DNA from: Candidatus Avoscillospira stercoripullorum
Lineage (GTDB): Bacteria > Bacillota > Clostridia > Oscillospirales > Oscillospiraceae
Direction of reading: 5' to 3'
Assembly (NCBI GenBank): GCA_018712905.1
Contig: DVGD01000299.1
Span: 1-14,914, forward strand
DNA length: 14,914 nt
Positions within the stretch are counted from its first letter, which is position 1; every line of letters begins with the position of its first letter. A program made the position numbers and the translations under genes. This document shows, piece by piece, positions 5,725 through 12,275 of this stretch. Below the pieces are notes generated by a model. The model was not told the origin of the DNA. It did no database searches and worked only from the letters and a program-made list of their open reading frames with translations.

Positions 5725-7452
5725 ATGGAAAAGGTAACAGGTATTGTAACCGGCGTCAACGGCAACCTCATTACGGCAGAGTTTGACGGCTCGGTCAAGA
5801 AAAACGAAGTCTGCTACGTCATCGTAGGAGACGAGCGGCTCAAGGGCGAGGTCATCCGCATCACCAATGGCGTGGCCAGCATGCAGGTCTATGAAATGAC
5901 CAACGGCGTCAAGGTGGGCGACCGGGTGGAGCTCTCCGGTGAGCTCCTCAGCGTGGAGCTCGGTCCCGGCCTTCTGGGTCAGGTCTACGACGGCCTCCAG
6001 AACCCCCTGCCGGAGCTGGCAGACCAGTGCGGCTTCTTCTTGAAGCGCGGCGTCTACCTCGATCCCATTCCCGACAAATCCTGGGAGTTTACTCCCGTGG
6101 CCAAGGTGGGCGACAGCGTCCAGGCCGGCGACACCCTGGGCACTGTGCCCGAGGGTCTCTTCACCCACCAGATCATGGTGCCCTTCGGCCTCAAGGACGA
6201 GGGCTGGGTGGTCAAATCCATCAAGCCCAAGGGTTCCTACCCCGTCCGCGACACCGTGGCGGTGCTGGAAAACCGCCTGGGTGAGACAAAAGAGCTGAGC
6301 ATGGTCTTCTCCTGGCCCATCAAGGAGATGGTGCACTGCTACGACGAGCGGCTGCGCCCCGACGAGACCATGGTCACCCAGATCCGCTGCATCGACACCT
6401 TCCTGCCGGTGGTCAAGGGCGGCACCTTCTGCGTGCCCGGTCCCTTCGGCGCGGGCAAGACGGTTTTGCAGCACATGGAAGCCAAGAACGCCGCCGTGGA
6501 CGTGGTGGTGGTGGCGGCCTGCGGCGAACGCGCCGGCGAAGTGGTGGAAGTCCTCAAGGAGTTCCCCGAGCTCATCGACCCCCGCACCGGCCGCTCCCTC
6601 ATGGAGCGCACCATCATCATCTGCAACACCTCCTCCATGCCCGTGGCAGCCCGCGAGGCCTCGGTGTACACTGCCGTGACCATCGCCGAGTACTACCGCC
6701 AGATGGGGCTTGACGTGCTGCTTCTGGCCGACTCCACCAGCCGCTGGGCGCAGGCCATGCGCGAGATGAGCGGCCGTCTGGAAGAGATCCCCGGCGAAGA
6801 GGCCTTCCCGGCCTACCTCGAATCGGTCATCGCCTCGTTCTACGAGCGCGCCGGCAAGGTGCGCCTCCACGACGGCAGAACCGCCTCCATCACCATCGGC
6901 GGCACCGTCTCCCCGGCCGGCGGCAACTTCGACGAGCCCGTGACCCAGGCCACGCTGAAAGTTGTCGGCGCCTTCCACGGCCTCTCCCGAGAGCGCTCCG
7001 ACGCGAGAAAATATCCCTCCATCCATCCCATCGATTCCTGGTCGAAGTACCAGGGCATCGTGGACATGGACAAGGTCAACCAGGCGCGCGCCATTTTGCG
7101 GCGCAGCATCGAAGTCAATCAGATGATGATGGTCGTGGGCGAGGAGGGTACCTCCGCCGAGGACTACATCATCTACCAGAAGGGCGAGCTCCTGGACGCG
7201 GTGTATCTCCAGCAGAACTCCTTCGACCCCATCGACGCGGCCTGCTCCCCTGAGCGGCAAAAGCGCGTGTTCGCGGTCATTTACGACGTGCTCATGCGGC
7301 AGTACAGTATGACCGACAAGCGGGAGATCCGCGGCTTCTTCAACCAGCTGCGCCAGGAATTCCTGGACTGGCACAACACCGAGTTCGAGGCCGAGGCCTT
7401 TGAAGCTCAGCAGAAGAAGCTCACCGATTACTATCTGTCCAAAGCGGTCTGA
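5725..7452 (+). CDS. atpA: V-type ATPase/ATP synthase catalytic subunit A
   Basis: 575-residue catalytic subunit; three copies alternate with B in the soluble head and hydrolyse or make ATP. N-terminal beta-barrel at residues 1-70, then the A-specific bulge region (about 115-190, containing RGVYLDPIPDKSWEF). Walker A is GPFGAGKT (239-246); the GER motif ACGERAGE (265-272) carries the catalytic glutamate Glu268; Walker B is LLLADSTSRWA (332-342) with Asp336; RLEEIPGEEAFPAYL (351-365) is the conserved loop after it. All catalytic residues are present and the length is normal (about 575-595). The sequence, including KGGTFCVPGPFGAGKT, looks closer to the spirochaete/Bacteroidetes type than to the Enterococcus type. 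ATG at 5725 has a weak site (GGGTGAG) upstream, so translation may partly depend on the gene before it. Confidence 0.97.
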   Translation: MEKVTGIVTGVNGNLITAEFDGSVKKNEVCYVIVGDERLKGEVIRITNGVASMQVYEMTNGVKVGDRVELSGELLSVELGPGLLGQVYDGLQNPLPELADQCGFFLKRGVYLDPIPDKSWEFTPVAKVGDSVQAGDTLGTVPEGLFTHQIMVPFGLKDEGWVVKSIKPKGSYPVRDTVAVLENRLGETKELSMVFSWPIKEMVHCYDERLRPDETMVTQIRCIDTFLPVVKGGTFCVPGPFGAGKTVLQHMEAKNAAVDVVVVAACGERAGEVVEVLKEFPELIDPRTGRSLMERTIIICNTSSMPVAAREASVYTAVTIAEYYRQMGLDVLLLADSTSRWAQAMREMSGRLEEIPGEEAFPAYLESVIASFYERAGKVRLHDGRTASITIGGTVSPAGGNFDEPVTQATLKVVGAFHGLSRERSDARKYPSIHPIDSWSKYQGIVDMDKVNQARAILRRSIEVNQMMMVVGEEGTSAEDYIIYQKGELLDAVYLQQNSFDPIDAACSPERQKRVFAVIYDVLMRQYSMTDKREIRGFFNQLRQEFLDWHNTEFEAEAFEAQQKKLTDYYLSKAV

Positions 7453-7487
7453 GCCGCTCCATTTGAAGTGCAGATGGGAGACGAAAC

Positions 7488-8783
7488 ATGAAGAAAGTAT
7501 ATACGAAAATTGAATCCATTGTGGGAAACGTGCTGACGGTGCGCGCCGAGGGCGTGCGCAACGGCGACCTGGCGCTGGTGGGCGACAGCTACGCCAACGT
7601 CATCAAGCTCGATCACGACAAGGTTTCCCTCCAGGTCTTCTCCGGCACCCAGGGCGTCAGCACCACCGACCCCGTGCGGTTTTTGGGAAGACCCATGATG
7701 GTGTCCTTCAGCGAGCACCTCTTGGGGCGGATCTTTGACGGCGCAGGCGTTCCCCGGGACAATGGCCCTGCCCTCACCGAGAACATGATCCCCATCGGCG
7801 GTCCCTCGGTGAACCCCGCCCGCCGCATTGTACCCAAGCACATGATCCGCACCGGCATCCCCATGATCGACCTCTTTAACACCCTGGTGGAGAGCCAGAA
7901 GCTTCCCATCTTCTCGGTGTCCGGCGAGCCCTACAACCAGCTCTTGGCACGCATCGCCATGCAGGCTGAGGTAGACGTCATCGTCCTGGGCGGCATGGGG
8001 CTCAAATACGACGACTACCTCTTCTTCCGCGACACCCTGGAAAAGGGCGGCGCCATGGGCAGAACCGTCATGTTCGTCCACACCGCCTCCGACCCCATCG
8101 TCGAGTGCACCCTGGTGCCCGACATGTCCCTGGCCGTGGCTGAGCAGTTCGCATTGGAGGGCAAGAAGGTGCTGGTGCTCCTCACCGACATGACCAACTA
8201 CGCCGATGCCCAGAAGGAAATGGCCATCACCATGGAACAGGTGCCCTCCAACCGCGGCTACCCCGGCGACCTCTACAGCGTCCTGGCCGCCCGGTATGAA
8301 AAGGCCGTGGACTTTGAAGGCGCCGGCTCCATCACCATTCTGGGCGTCACCACCATGCCCGGCGACGACGTGACCCACCCCGTGCCCGACAACACCGGCT
8401 ATATCACCGAGGGGCAGTATTATTTGAAGAATGGCCGCATCGAGCCCTTCGGCTCCTTGTCTCGTTTGAAGCAGAACGTCAACGGCAAGACCCGGGACGA
8501 TCACCGGGCGCTGATGGACTGCATGATCCGGCTCTATAGCTCCTACAAGGAAAGCCAGGAAAAGCGCTCCATGGGCTTTATGATGTCCGAGTGGGACGAC
8601 AAGCTCCTCAAGTACGGCGAGCTCTTCGAGCGCAAGCTCATGGATCTCTCGGTGAACATCCCCCTGGAGGAGGCACTGGATCTCGGATGGAAGATCCTTG
8701 CCGACTGCTTTGAGTCCAACGAGACCGGCCTCAAGACCAGCCTCCTGCAGGAACACTGGCCCAAGCAGGACGCCCTAGCGTGA
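7488..8783 (+). CDS. atpB: V-type ATPase/ATP synthase regulatory subunit B
   Basis: 431-residue non-catalytic partner of A in the head; it contributes to the nucleotide site at the A/B interface. As expected for B, the Walker A position is degenerate: SVSGEPYNQLLARIA (143-157) replaces GxxGxGKT. Further markers are LLTDMTNYADA (231-241), PSNRGYPGDLYS (253-264), TGYITEGQYYL (303-313) and GSLSRL (322-327), where Arg326 is the expected arginine finger. Slightly short compared with the Enterococcus B subunit (about 458) but normal for the compact type. GGGAG (7476-7480) lies 7 nt before the ATG; 35 nt separate it from atpA, and its stop is followed by atpD after 10 nt. Confidence 0.96.
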   Translation: MKKVYTKIESIVGNVLTVRAEGVRNGDLALVGDSYANVIKLDHDKVSLQVFSGTQGVSTTDPVRFLGRPMMVSFSEHLLGRIFDGAGVPRDNGPALTENMIPIGGPSVNPARRIVPKHMIRTGIPMIDLFNTLVESQKLPIFSVSGEPYNQLLARIAMQAEVDVIVLGGMGLKYDDYLFFRDTLEKGGAMGRTVMFVHTASDPIVECTLVPDMSLAVAEQFALEGKKVLVLLTDMTNYADAQKEMAITMEQVPSNRGYPGDLYSVLAARYEKAVDFEGAGSITILGVTTMPGDDVTHPVPDNTGYITEGQYYLKNGRIEPFGSLSRLKQNVNGKTRDDHRALMDCMIRLYSSYKESQEKRSMGFMMSEWDDKLLKYGELFERKLMDLSVNIPLEEALDLGWKILADCFESNETGLKTSLLQEHWPKQDALA

Positions 8784-8793
8784 GGACACGCCT

Positions 8794-9402
8794 ATGGCTG
8801 TGAAACTGACAAAAAACGAGCTGAAGGCGCAGAAGGACGCATTAAAGCGCTTTGAGCGATATCTCCCGACGCTGCAGCTTAAAAAGCAGCAGCTTCAGTC
8901 GGTGATGCTCCAGCTCAGCGCCCAGCTGGATGCCTTGGAGGCGCGGCGAGCTGCCGCCATCGACGGTCTGGACGACTGGGTGGCCGTGTTCTCCGAGAAC
9001 AAGGCTCTTCCCCGGACGCTGGACACGCTGGTGGAGCCCGAGAGCGTCATCTGCGGCGAAGAGAACATCGCAGGCGTCATTGTGCCGGTGTTCCGCGCCT
9101 TGACGTTCCGGGAGATCGGCTACGACCCCGGTGACTTCCCCCTCTGGGTGGACACGGCGGTGGTGAAGCTCCAGGAGATTGCCGGGCTGGACGCCGAGGC
9201 CAAGACCCTCCGCCGCCGGGCAGAGCTCTTGGAGCAGGAGCTGCGGGTGACCTCCCAGCGGGTCAACCTCTTTGAAAAGGTGAAGATCCCCGAGGCCAAG
9301 GAGAATATCCGCATCATCGGCATCTACCTGGGCGACCAGCAGACCGCCGCCGTGGTGCGTGGCAAAATCGCGAAAAACAAGCTGGGAGGGGTGGCCACAT
9401 GA
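8794..9402 (+). CDS. atpD: V-type ATPase/ATP synthase subunit D (central rotor shaft)
   Basis: 202-residue central-stalk subunit that rotates inside the A3B3 head. N-terminal helix VKLTKNELKAQKDALKRFERYLPTLQLKKQQLQ and the C-terminal helix ending FEKVKIPEAKENIRII form the long antiparallel coiled coil typical of D/gamma-like shafts; the C-terminal segment RVNLFEKVKIPE is especially typical of the family. Length is normal (about 200-215). ATG at 8794 follows the atpB stop by 10 nt with a modest GAGG site overlapping that stop. The end overlaps atpI by four bases (ATGA), implying coupled translation. No separate subunit F gene, the usual partner of D, is seen in the window. Confidence 0.95.
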   Translation: MAVKLTKNELKAQKDALKRFERYLPTLQLKKQQLQSVMLQLSAQLDALEARRAAAIDGLDDWVAVFSENKALPRTLDTLVEPESVICGEENIAGVIVPVFRALTFREIGYDPGDFPLWVDTAVVKLQEIAGLDAEAKTLRRRAELLEQELRVTSQRVNLFEKVKIPEAKENIRIIGIYLGDQQTAAVVRGKIAKNKLGGVAT

Positions 9403-11225
9403 TCGAAAAAATGAAGGTCGTGTCCATCGTCACGCAGGATTCCCAGAAAGACGCACTGCTGGGCGGCCTCAAGAAGCTGGGGCTTTTGCACGTCCGTGAA
9501 AAGCAGGGCGCCGATCCTGGGTGCCTCCAGCGGATTGCCGACCTCTCCTCCGTGGAGCTCTCGCTCCAGGAGTACGCCCCGGAGACATTCCCCCAGGAGC
9601 TTCTCTCCGACGAGGACTTTGAAACGCTCTATCAGGGCGCCAAGGCAGCCCTGGAAAACCGCCAAGCCCTCAGCGCCCAGCGCGCTGCTCTGGTTGCCCG
9701 CGCCGAGGCGCTGGAAAAGTGGGGCAGCTTCTCCCCGGAGGACTTTGACTTCCTGCGAAGCCACGGCTTAGACCTCCACATCTACCGCATGGACAAAAAG
9801 ACCCTCTCGCGGCTTCAGGAGGACAAGGATGTTCCCTTCCTCCGCCTCTCCCCGGTGGAGAAAATGGAAGTGGTGGCGCTGTGGTCGCCCCTGCCCGAGG
9901 GAATCTCCGGCGACGAATTCCAGGTTCCCGCCAAGAGCCTGGACGAACTTCGACAGGAGATTGCCCAACTGGATCAGCAGGCCGCCGACGGCGAAGCGCT
10001 GCTGCGCCGGGCGGCAGCGGAGCTTCCCAGCTTCCGGGCGCAGATCCTGAAGGCGCAAAACGCCGTGGAATACTCCGCGGTGCGCAACACTGCCGCTTCC
10101 GAGGGCGGCCTCACCTGGCTCACTGGCTACGTCCCCGCCGACAATGTGGATGCCTTCAAGGCCGCCGCTGCGGAAAACCGCTGGGCGTGGGCCATGGACG
10201 ATCCGGCGGACGACGACGAACTGGTGCCCACCAAGGTGCGCTACAACAAGGTCACCCGGCTGATGGTGCCCATCTTTGACATTCTGGGCGTGGTGCCGGG
10301 CTACCGGGAATACGATATTTCCTTCTGGTTCTTGGCATTTTTCTCCCTGTTCTTTGCCATGATCCTGGGCGATGCCGGCTACGGCGTGCTTCTGCTCATC
10401 GGCGCTGTCATTCTCACTGTAAAAACCCACAAGCTCTCCGACGCCACCATGCTCCTTTGGGTGTTGAGCATTGCCACCATCGTCTGGGGCGCGCTCACCG
10501 GCACGTGGTTTGGCCTGGAGGCCGCCATGAAGGTGCCGATCCTGCGGGCAGTGACGGTGCCGATCCTGGCAAACTATCCGGATTACTTCGGTGTAAGCGC
10601 CACGGTGCAGCAAAACGCCATCATGAAGTTCTGCTTCATAATGGGCACGGTGCAGCTGTCCCTGGCCTGCGTCATGAGCATCAGGCGAAAGCTCACAGAG
10701 CGAAACCTCAGCTGGATCGCCGATTTGGGCTGGCTCACCGCCATCTGCGCCATCTACTTCCTGGCGCTCTATCTGGTTATCGGCGAAAACATCCCCCTGG
10801 CGCCGGTGGGCGCCTGCGTGGGCATCGGCTTTGTGCTGGTGGTGCTCTTTGGCGGCATGGCGCCGGGCAAGAGCTTCTCCCAAGGGCTCAAGGCCGGCCT
10901 GGCCGACGCCTTCACGGTGTTCCTCAACACCATCAGCGCCTTCGGAAACGTGATGAGCTATATCCGCCTCTTCGCCGTGGGCATGGCCTCGCTGGCCATC
11001 GCCCAGAGCTTCAACAACATGGCCGCGGGCTTTGAAGGCCCCCTGGTCATCGTCGCCGCCCTCATTATGATTGTGGGGCACGCCCTCAACCTGGTCATGG
11101 GCTTTTTGTCCGTGGTGGTGCATGGCGTGCGGCTCAATCTGTTGGAGTTTTCCGGCCAGCTGGGTATGGAATGGGCAGGTATCGCCTACGATCCATTTAA
11201 AAACCAAGACAAAATTAAAAAATAA
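9399..11225 (+). CDS. atpI: V-type ATPase/ATP synthase membrane subunit I (a-type)
   Basis: 608-residue stator subunit that forms the two ion half-channels against the K ring. Residues 1 to about 300 are a cytosolic, charged, partly coiled-coil region that docks the peripheral stalks; from about 306 (ISFWFLAFFSLFFAMILGDAGYG) there are roughly seven to eight hydrophobic segments. The motif NVMSYIRLFAVGMASLAIA includes Arg523, the expected essential arginine facing the rotor carboxylate. The N-terminus EKMKVVSIVTQDSQKDALLGGLKKLGLLHV is typical of bacterial I subunits. Starts in a 4-nt ATGA overlap with atpD and ends in a Lys-rich tail; atpK follows after 12 nt. Length is within the family range (about 590-660). 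Confidence 0.95.
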   Translation: MIEKMKVVSIVTQDSQKDALLGGLKKLGLLHVREKQGADPGCLQRIADLSSVELSLQEYAPETFPQELLSDEDFETLYQGAKAALENRQALSAQRAALVARAEALEKWGSFSPEDFDFLRSHGLDLHIYRMDKKTLSRLQEDKDVPFLRLSPVEKMEVVALWSPLPEGISGDEFQVPAKSLDELRQEIAQLDQQAADGEALLRRAAAELPSFRAQILKAQNAVEYSAVRNTAASEGGLTWLTGYVPADNVDAFKAAAAENRWAWAMDDPADDDELVPTKVRYNKVTRLMVPIFDILGVVPGYREYDISFWFLAFFSLFFAMILGDAGYGVLLLIGAVILTVKTHKLSDATMLLWVLSIATIVWGALTGTWFGLEAAMKVPILRAVTVPILANYPDYFGVSATVQQNAIMKFCFIMGTVQLSLACVMSIRRKLTERNLSWIADLGWLTAICAIYFLALYLVIGENIPLAPVGACVGIGFVLVVLFGGMAPGKSFSQGLKAGLADAFTVFLNTISAFGNVMSYIRLFAVGMASLAIAQSFNNMAAGFEGPLVIVAALIMIVGHALNLVMGFLSVVVHGVRLNLLEFSGQLGMEWAGIAYDPFKNQDKIKK

Positions 11226-11237
11226 AGGAGAATTGTT

Positions 11238-11672
11238 ATGGAGATCCAATATATCGGTATGGCTTGCGCCCTTGGTCTTTCCGCCATCGGCTCCGGCTTC
11301 GGCGCCGGCGCGGCGTGCCTGTCCTCGGTGGGTGCTTGGAAAAAGTGCTATGCCAGCGGCAAGCCCGCCCCCTTCATCATGGTCGCCTTCTCCGGCGCAC
11401 CCCTCACCCAGACCATCTACGGCTTCTTGCTCATGAACTTCATCCGCTCCGCTGTGGAGGGAGGCGCCTCCGGCATGCTGGCGCTGATGGTCGGTCTGCT
11501 TGGCGGCCTCTCCATCGGCCTGTCCGCCTACTTCCAGGGTCGCGTGGCCGCCTCTGCCTCTGACGCTCTGGGCGAAACCGGCAAGGGTACTGCCAACTAC
11601 TTCATCGTCATCGGCATTGTAGAAACCGTGGCGCTCTTTACTCTGGTCTTCTGCCTGCTGCTGCTGCAGTAA
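11238..11672 (+). CDS. atpK: V-type ATPase/ATP synthase rotor subunit K (duplicated c-type proteolipid), probably Na+-binding
   Basis: 144-residue membrane protein of four hydrophobic helices, i.e. two fused c-type hairpins, forming the rotor ring. Compared from memory with Enterococcus hirae NtpK, the Na+ ligands appear conserved: Thr57 and Gln58 (APLTQTIYGF, equivalent to Thr64/Gln65), Gln100 (AYFQGRVAAS, equivalent to Gln110) and the ion-carrying carboxylate Glu129 (GIVETVALF, equivalent to Glu139). Only the second hairpin has the carboxylate, as is normal for 16-kDa K subunits; the backbone-only ligand Leu61 is replaced by Ala. These residues favour Na+ over H+ as the coupling ion. AAAGGAG (11224-11230) lies 7 nt before the ATG, a strong site consistent with the high copy number needed. 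Last gene of the operon. Confidence 0.95.
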   Translation: MEIQYIGMACALGLSAIGSGFGAGAACLSSVGAWKKCYASGKPAPFIMVAFSGAPLTQTIYGFLLMNFIRSAVEGGASGMLALMVGLLGGLSIGLSAYFQGRVAASASDALGETGKGTANYFIVIGIVETVALFTLVFCLLLLQ

Positions 11673-11693
11673 GGAAATACCGTATTCACCCCG

Positions 11694-11732
11694 CACCGGT
11701 GGATTCCCTCGGGAGTCCACCGGTGTTTTTTT
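11694..11732 (+). terminator. Rho-independent terminator of the V-ATPase operon
   Basis: CACCGGTGGA (11694-11703) pairs with TCCACCGGTG (11716-11725), with a further TCCC/GGGA inside, followed by seven T (11726-11732). It begins 22 nt after the atpK stop. A long, near-continuous stem with a U-tract: a very strong terminator. Confidence 0.9.
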
Positions 11733-11762
11733 CATCAGACGTCCGCGTAGGCGGCCTTCGCC

Positions 11763-11790
11763 GGGCGGCTGGTAGCCGCCCCTACGGGTG
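11763..11790 (+). repeat. Palindromic repeat unit 1
   Basis: GGGCGGCT (11763-11770) and AGCCGCCC (11774-11781) form an 8-bp perfect stem with a 3-nt loop, followed by CTACGGGTG. The tail CCCTACGG(G)TGC recurs in units 3 and 4. A degenerate copy in the opposite orientation (CGTAGGCG-gcctt-CGCC, 11747-11762) adjoins it. Confidence 0.7.
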
Positions 11791-11834
11791 CGGTGCAAAT
11801 GATCCCCGCCCGGGATGGAGGTGCGGAGCAAATT

Positions 11835-11860
11835 GTAGGGGTCGATGTCCTCATCGACCC
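11835..11860 (-). repeat. Palindromic repeat unit 2 (inverted orientation)
   Basis: GGGTCGATG (11839-11847) and CATCGACCC (11852-11860) form a 9-bp perfect stem with loop TCCT, preceded by GTAG. Read on the minus strand it is hairpin followed by CTAC, matching the layout of the plus-strand units. A further small stem GCCGC/GCGGC lies just downstream (11863-11876). Confidence 0.7.
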
Positions 11861-11887
11861 GCGCCGCGTAAGCGGCCTGGCAACAGC

Positions 11888-11918
11888 GGCGGCATGAGGG
11901 CATGCCGCCCTACGGTGC
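11888..11918 (+). repeat. Palindromic repeat unit 3
   Basis: GGCGGCATG (11888-11896) and CATGCCGCC (11901-11909) form a 9-bp stem with loop AGGG, followed by CTACGGTGC. The region after the tail (TGCAGTGCGATC) resembles that after unit 1 (TGCGGTGCAAATGATC). Confidence 0.7.
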
Positions 11919-11959
11919 AGTGCGATCGGCGAAAGCAATCCGGTCATCGTGGCTGCCAC

Positions 11960-11991
11960 GGGCGGATATTTAATCCGCCCCTACGGGTGCG
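11960..11991 (+). repeat. Palindromic repeat unit 4
   Basis: GGGCGGAT (11960-11967) and ATCCGCCC (11973-11980) form an 8-bp stem with loop ATTTA, followed by CTACGGGTGCG, the same tail as unit 1. The whole gene-free stretch 11733-12011 consists of such units and short linkers; I see no ORF of interest in it. Confidence 0.7.
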
Positions 11992-12011
11992 CTTTGACCG
12001 TGATTCCCAAG

Positions 12012-12040
12012 TGGACAAGGGCTGGTTTGTCGATTATAAT
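12012..12040 (+). promoter_or_regulatory. Promoter of the small ORF-nadE-niaR operon, with an inverted repeat in the spacer
   Basis: TGGACA (12012-12017) and TATAAT (12035-12040) are separated by exactly 17 bp, a near-consensus promoter. The inverted repeat GACAA (12014-12018) with TTGTC (12027-12031) lies across the -35 and spacer, a suitable place for an operator; NiaR, encoded downstream, is an obvious candidate ligand but this is unproven. Confidence 0.75.
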
Positions 12041-12067
12041 AAAGGAAAACACGAAGGGAGACAGGAC

Positions 12068-12238
12068 ATGGAGGAAGAGTTTTGCTTCAGCGGTTACTGC
12101 CGCGCCCAGGATCAGGCGCGCACGGTGCTATTGGAATGGACGGGCGATTCCTGGGAGGCGGACTGCGACTTCCCGGACTGTCCCTTCGCCGCGGCCTGCC
12201 CGCTGGCGGCCAAAATGGAGGAAGTTTCCCATGCGTGA
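12068..12238 (+). CDS. Small cysteine-rich protein of unknown function upstream of nadE
   Basis: 56-residue soluble protein that I do not recognise. It contains five cysteines: Cys6 and Cys11 (EFCFSGYC) near the start and Cys33, Cys38 and Cys44 in ADCDFPDCPFAAACPLA, a spacing that could hold zinc or an iron-sulfur cluster; the middle part TVLLEWTGDSWEADCD reads like two beta strands. No signal peptide or membrane segment. The ATG at 12068 is chosen because GGGAG (12056-12060) lies 7 nt upstream and a near-consensus promoter lies just before it; sequence in frame further upstream runs into the palindromic repeats and is not credible. It shares a transcript with nadE, whose ATG is 33 nt after this stop, so a role linked to NAD metabolism is possible but not shown. 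Confidence 0.7.
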   Translation: MEEEFCFSGYCRAQDQARTVLLEWTGDSWEADCDFPDCPFAAACPLAAKMEEVSHA

Positions 12239-12275
12239 CAATATTTCGGTCTTAATCCAGGAGGATCAGCTATGA
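12231..12275 (+). CDS. Possible 14-residue coupling ORF between the cysteine-rich protein and nadE
   Basis: ATG at 12231 opens a 14-codon frame (MRDNISVLIQEDQL) whose start overlaps the end of the 56-residue ORF (ATGCGTGA) and whose stop overlaps the nadE start (ATGA, 12272-12275). GGAGGAAG (12217-12224) lies 6 nt upstream, a good ribosome binding site. It may serve to carry ribosomes into nadE rather than to make a functional peptide; it may also be chance. Confidence 0.3.
   Translation: MRDNISVLIQEDQL

Noticed and set aside
5704..7374. Minus-strand open frame opposite atpA
   Set aside because: Shadow of atpA; low-complexity His/Gly/Val-rich product and no upstream signals.
9768..11903. 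Minus-strand open frame of about 700 codons opposite atpI and atpK
   Set aside because: Spans two real genes, a terminator and the palindromic repeats on the other strand; no recognisable domain.
11747..11991. CRISPR-like array
   Set aside because: The repeated elements are hairpins with differing stems, in both orientations and at irregular distances; there are no uniform direct repeats and spacers, and no cas genes.
11699..12067. N-terminal extension of the cysteine-rich small ORF through the repeat region
   Set aside because: The in-frame sequence crosses the terminator stem and palindromic repeats and the promoter at 12012-12040; the start at 12068 has its own ribosome binding site.
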